From NCBI GenBank assembly GCA_018665625.1, contig JABJCF010000436.1:1-7864 (forward strand): 7,864 bases of DNA, given 5' to 3'. A program made the translations under genes and the position numbers. The stretch comes from Nitrospina sp. (GTDB lineage Bacteria > Nitrospinota > Nitrospinia > Nitrospinales > VA-1). The notes below the pieces were generated by a model that searched no databases, was not told the origin of the DNA, and saw only the letters and a list, made by a program, of their open reading frames with translations. The number at the start of each line of letters is the position of its first letter. Positions within the stretch are counted from its first letter, which is position 1. Shown here one piece after another: positions 6,841 through 7,864 of the stretch.

Positions 6841-7130
6841 TAATTAACTAGATTATCAAGTTACCTTAGACTAAGTTTCACCCTCACATCTACATGATGC
6901 AGACGTAAAAAATAGTTATGTTAGTAAGAAACTTAATTATTGTCAATAATATTAAATAAAAAATTGAAAAATAGGGGGCTCTATCAACTATTTATATTTC
7001 TGATGTTTATTGCCCTCGCAACCGCATAGAGAGACATATTATAAAGGGGCGATTTACTTGGAGAACATCTGTCTGTTAATTCATCTGGGGAAACATCTAG
7101 GCAAAAATACGTCTAACTACTTTCTGCACT
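6841..7130. other. AT-rich region without genes
   Basis: Apart from the promoter at 6918-6946, I see no reading frame, RNA gene or known element here. The short phrases GAACATCT and GAAACATCT near 7061-7099 are loosely repeated. From about 7130 rightwards the base composition becomes more GC-rich and repeat-laden. Confidence 0.5.
6918..6946 (-). promoter_or_regulatory. Sigma70-like promoter upstream of the ligase-reductase operon
   Basis: On the minus strand TTGACA (6946-6941) is separated by exactly 17 bases from TAACAT (6923-6918), a perfect -35 and a 4-of-6 -10. A start near 6911 would give a leader of roughly 220 bases that includes the FAH fragment in sense orientation. No operator is obvious. 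Since a complete FAH gene would have occupied this position, the promoter probably arose or arrived after the gene was lost. Confidence 0.55.
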
Positions 7131-7321
7131 GAATGGGAGGGGCCAGTGCACTCCCACCCGGGTCCTCTATACATAGCCTAACCCCCTCACTCCTAAAGTT
7201 CATCCATCTCCTGCATCTCAACCAAGCCAGTTTACAACACCTCATCAGTAACCTGACTGATACTCAGGCCAGTTCGCTCCGACATAGCCACAAGGGTGCG
7301 CTTGAGGTCAGGACAGGGCTT

Positions 7322-7377
7322 ATAGACACCTATATGGACACCTATTCAGGAATGATAGACACCTATATGGACACCTA
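7322..7377. repeat. Perfect 23-base direct repeat, period 33
   Basis: The 23 bases at 7322-7344 recur unchanged at 7355-7377; each begins ATAGACACCTATATGG and ends ACACCTA. The 10-base gap between them is unrelated. Each unit itself contains GACACCTA twice, so the element may have grown by nested duplication. Confidence 0.9.
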
Positions 7378-7430
7378 AATCCCCACTCAGGATTCCTGTG
7401 TAGTAAATGTTGGCTAGGCTGTGAAGGGGT

Positions 7431-7541
7431 CTGACTTTGAAGAATTAGTGGGGGTTACTTGGAGGGTGTTTGACTCTGTGAAGGATTAAGTGGGGGATTA
7501 CTTGGAGGTGTCTCTGACTCTGTGATGAATTAGTGGTTGGG
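7431..7541. repeat. Imperfect tandem repeat, about three units of 39-44 bases
   Basis: Units start near 7431, 7470 and 7514. Each carries (C/T)TGACT...TGA(A/T)G(A/G)ATTA, then a G-rich run (GTGGGGG or GTGGTTGGG), and units one and two end with TTACTTGGAGG. The third unit is truncated. Divergence between units shows that this is an old array. Confidence 0.75.
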
Positions 7542-7560
7542 AAAGCAGGTTGTTGATTTG

Positions 7561-7580
7561 CACACATACGCGCACGCGCG
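7561..7580. other. 20-base alternating purine/pyrimidine tract (potential Z-DNA)
   Basis: CACACATACGCGCACGCGCG alternates pyrimidine and purine at every position, mostly CA and CG steps, which are the steps that most readily form left-handed DNA. Function is unknown; such tracts are commoner in eukaryotic intergenic DNA than in AT-rich bacterial genomes. Confidence 0.65.
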
Positions 7581-7698
7581 AGGCAAGATTATTTGATATT
7601 ATATAAATTAATTCAAAATTGTTTTATTTGATTTTATTTATATTTTATCATATATTAAGAAAAGGCTTTTGTATTTGAACTCTGCCTAAGACGATCAC

Positions 7699-7722
7699 TT
7701 GTTGGTATTTTTGTTGGTATTT
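7699..7722. repeat. Perfect 12-base tandem duplication
   Basis: TTGTTGGTATTT occurs twice back to back (7699-7710 and 7711-7722), probably a replication-slippage product. Confidence 0.9.
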
Positions 7723-7730
7723 TTCTCCTC

Positions 7731-7746
7731 TAAAGAATATTCTTTA
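7731..7746. repeat. Perfect 16-base palindrome
   Basis: TAAAGAATATTCTTTA is its own reverse complement. It abuts, and overlaps by four bases, the left arm of the fold-back at 7743-7826. It could bind a dimeric protein or be part of a mobile-element end; neither is shown. Confidence 0.85.
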
Positions 7747-7826
7747 ATGATATCAGCACAAGTGGTGGACCCCACCTCCACCACACCTTATAATGTGGCC
7801 CCATCTCATTGATATCCCTCATTAAA
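7743..7826. repeat. Fold-back element with an inner GC-rich hairpin
   Basis: The outer arms TTTAATGATATCA (7743-7755) and TGATATCCCTCATTAAA (7810-7826) are inverted copies apart from a 4-base insertion. Inside lies a perfect 8-bp stem, GTGGTGGA (7762-7769) with TCCACCAC (7777-7784), around a 7-base loop. No T-run follows the stem, so it is not a standard terminator. The nested inverted structure, without coding capacity, resembles a small non-autonomous element. Confidence 0.5.
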
Positions 7827-7864
7827 TAATAAATACATTTTTAGCTTGTGGGACAGGTCTTGTG

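Larger units (their letters stand above)
7131..7864. other. Repeat-bearing, gene-poor right end of uncertain origin
   Basis: About 730 bases hold no credible bacterial gene. An 81-codon plus-strand frame (7133-7378) has no ribosome-binding site, low-complexity composition and a tail made by the 33-base repeat, so I do not call it. The stretch contains two sets of tandem repeats, a 20-base alternating purine/pyrimidine tract, a 12-base duplication and a fold-back segment, listed separately. This texture resembles eukaryotic intergenic DNA more than the bacterial part of the window. Alternatives are a bacterial repeat island or an assembly join. Confidence 0.5.

Noticed and set aside
7133..7378. 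81-codon plus-strand reading frame
   Set aside because: It lacks a ribosome-binding site, has low-complexity composition, and its last 20 or so residues come from the 33-base direct repeat; no family resemblance.
7322..7541. CRISPR array
   Set aside because: There are only two or three direct repeats with differing spacing, no unique spacers of even length and no cas gene.

Overview
The window looks bacterial over roughly bases 1-6950. It has Shine-Dalgarno-preceded starts, same-strand gene strings, sigma70-like promoters and a periplasmic binding protein with a signal peptide. Everything I can recognise there lies on the minus strand, so it reads from high to low coordinates. The mix of a few intact genes with many broken ones, an eroded insertion sequence and long AT-rich gaps suggests a host-associated or otherwise genome-reducing bacterium. 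It is probably a proteobacterium, possibly alphaproteobacterial, but that placement is inference.

In transcription order: (1) About 6755-7864 has no credible gene. Its outer part (about 7130-7864) carries short tandem repeats, an alternating purine/pyrimidine tract and fold-back sequences unlike the rest, so it may be host DNA, a repeat island or an assembly join. (2) A good promoter (6918-6946) and a fragment of a fumarylacetoacetate-hydrolase (FAH) family gene precede two intact genes: an oxalyl-CoA-synthetase-like AMP-forming ligase (5154-6689) and a ketopantoate-reductase family dehydrogenase (4158-5135), 18 bases apart. (3) Next come a full-length but broken FAH-family gene (3295-4071) and the N-terminal third of a broken gamma-glutamyltransferase (2510-3073). 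(4) An AT-rich polar amino-acid ABC transporter follows: promoter (2324-2353), a decayed tandem copy of the substrate-binding protein (2077-2320), the intact substrate-binding protein (1214-2011), a decayed IS5-type transposase (about 481-1145), a stem-loop (350-381), and the start of the permease, which runs off the left edge.

The likely ancestral layout was a catabolic cluster (ligase, reductase, FAH hydrolases, glutamyltransferase) next to an amino-acid uptake operon. Only the ligase-reductase pair, the binding protein and (as far as visible) the permease remain open. I do not see a new defence or biosynthetic system. The main interest is the pattern of selective decay and the anomalous right end.
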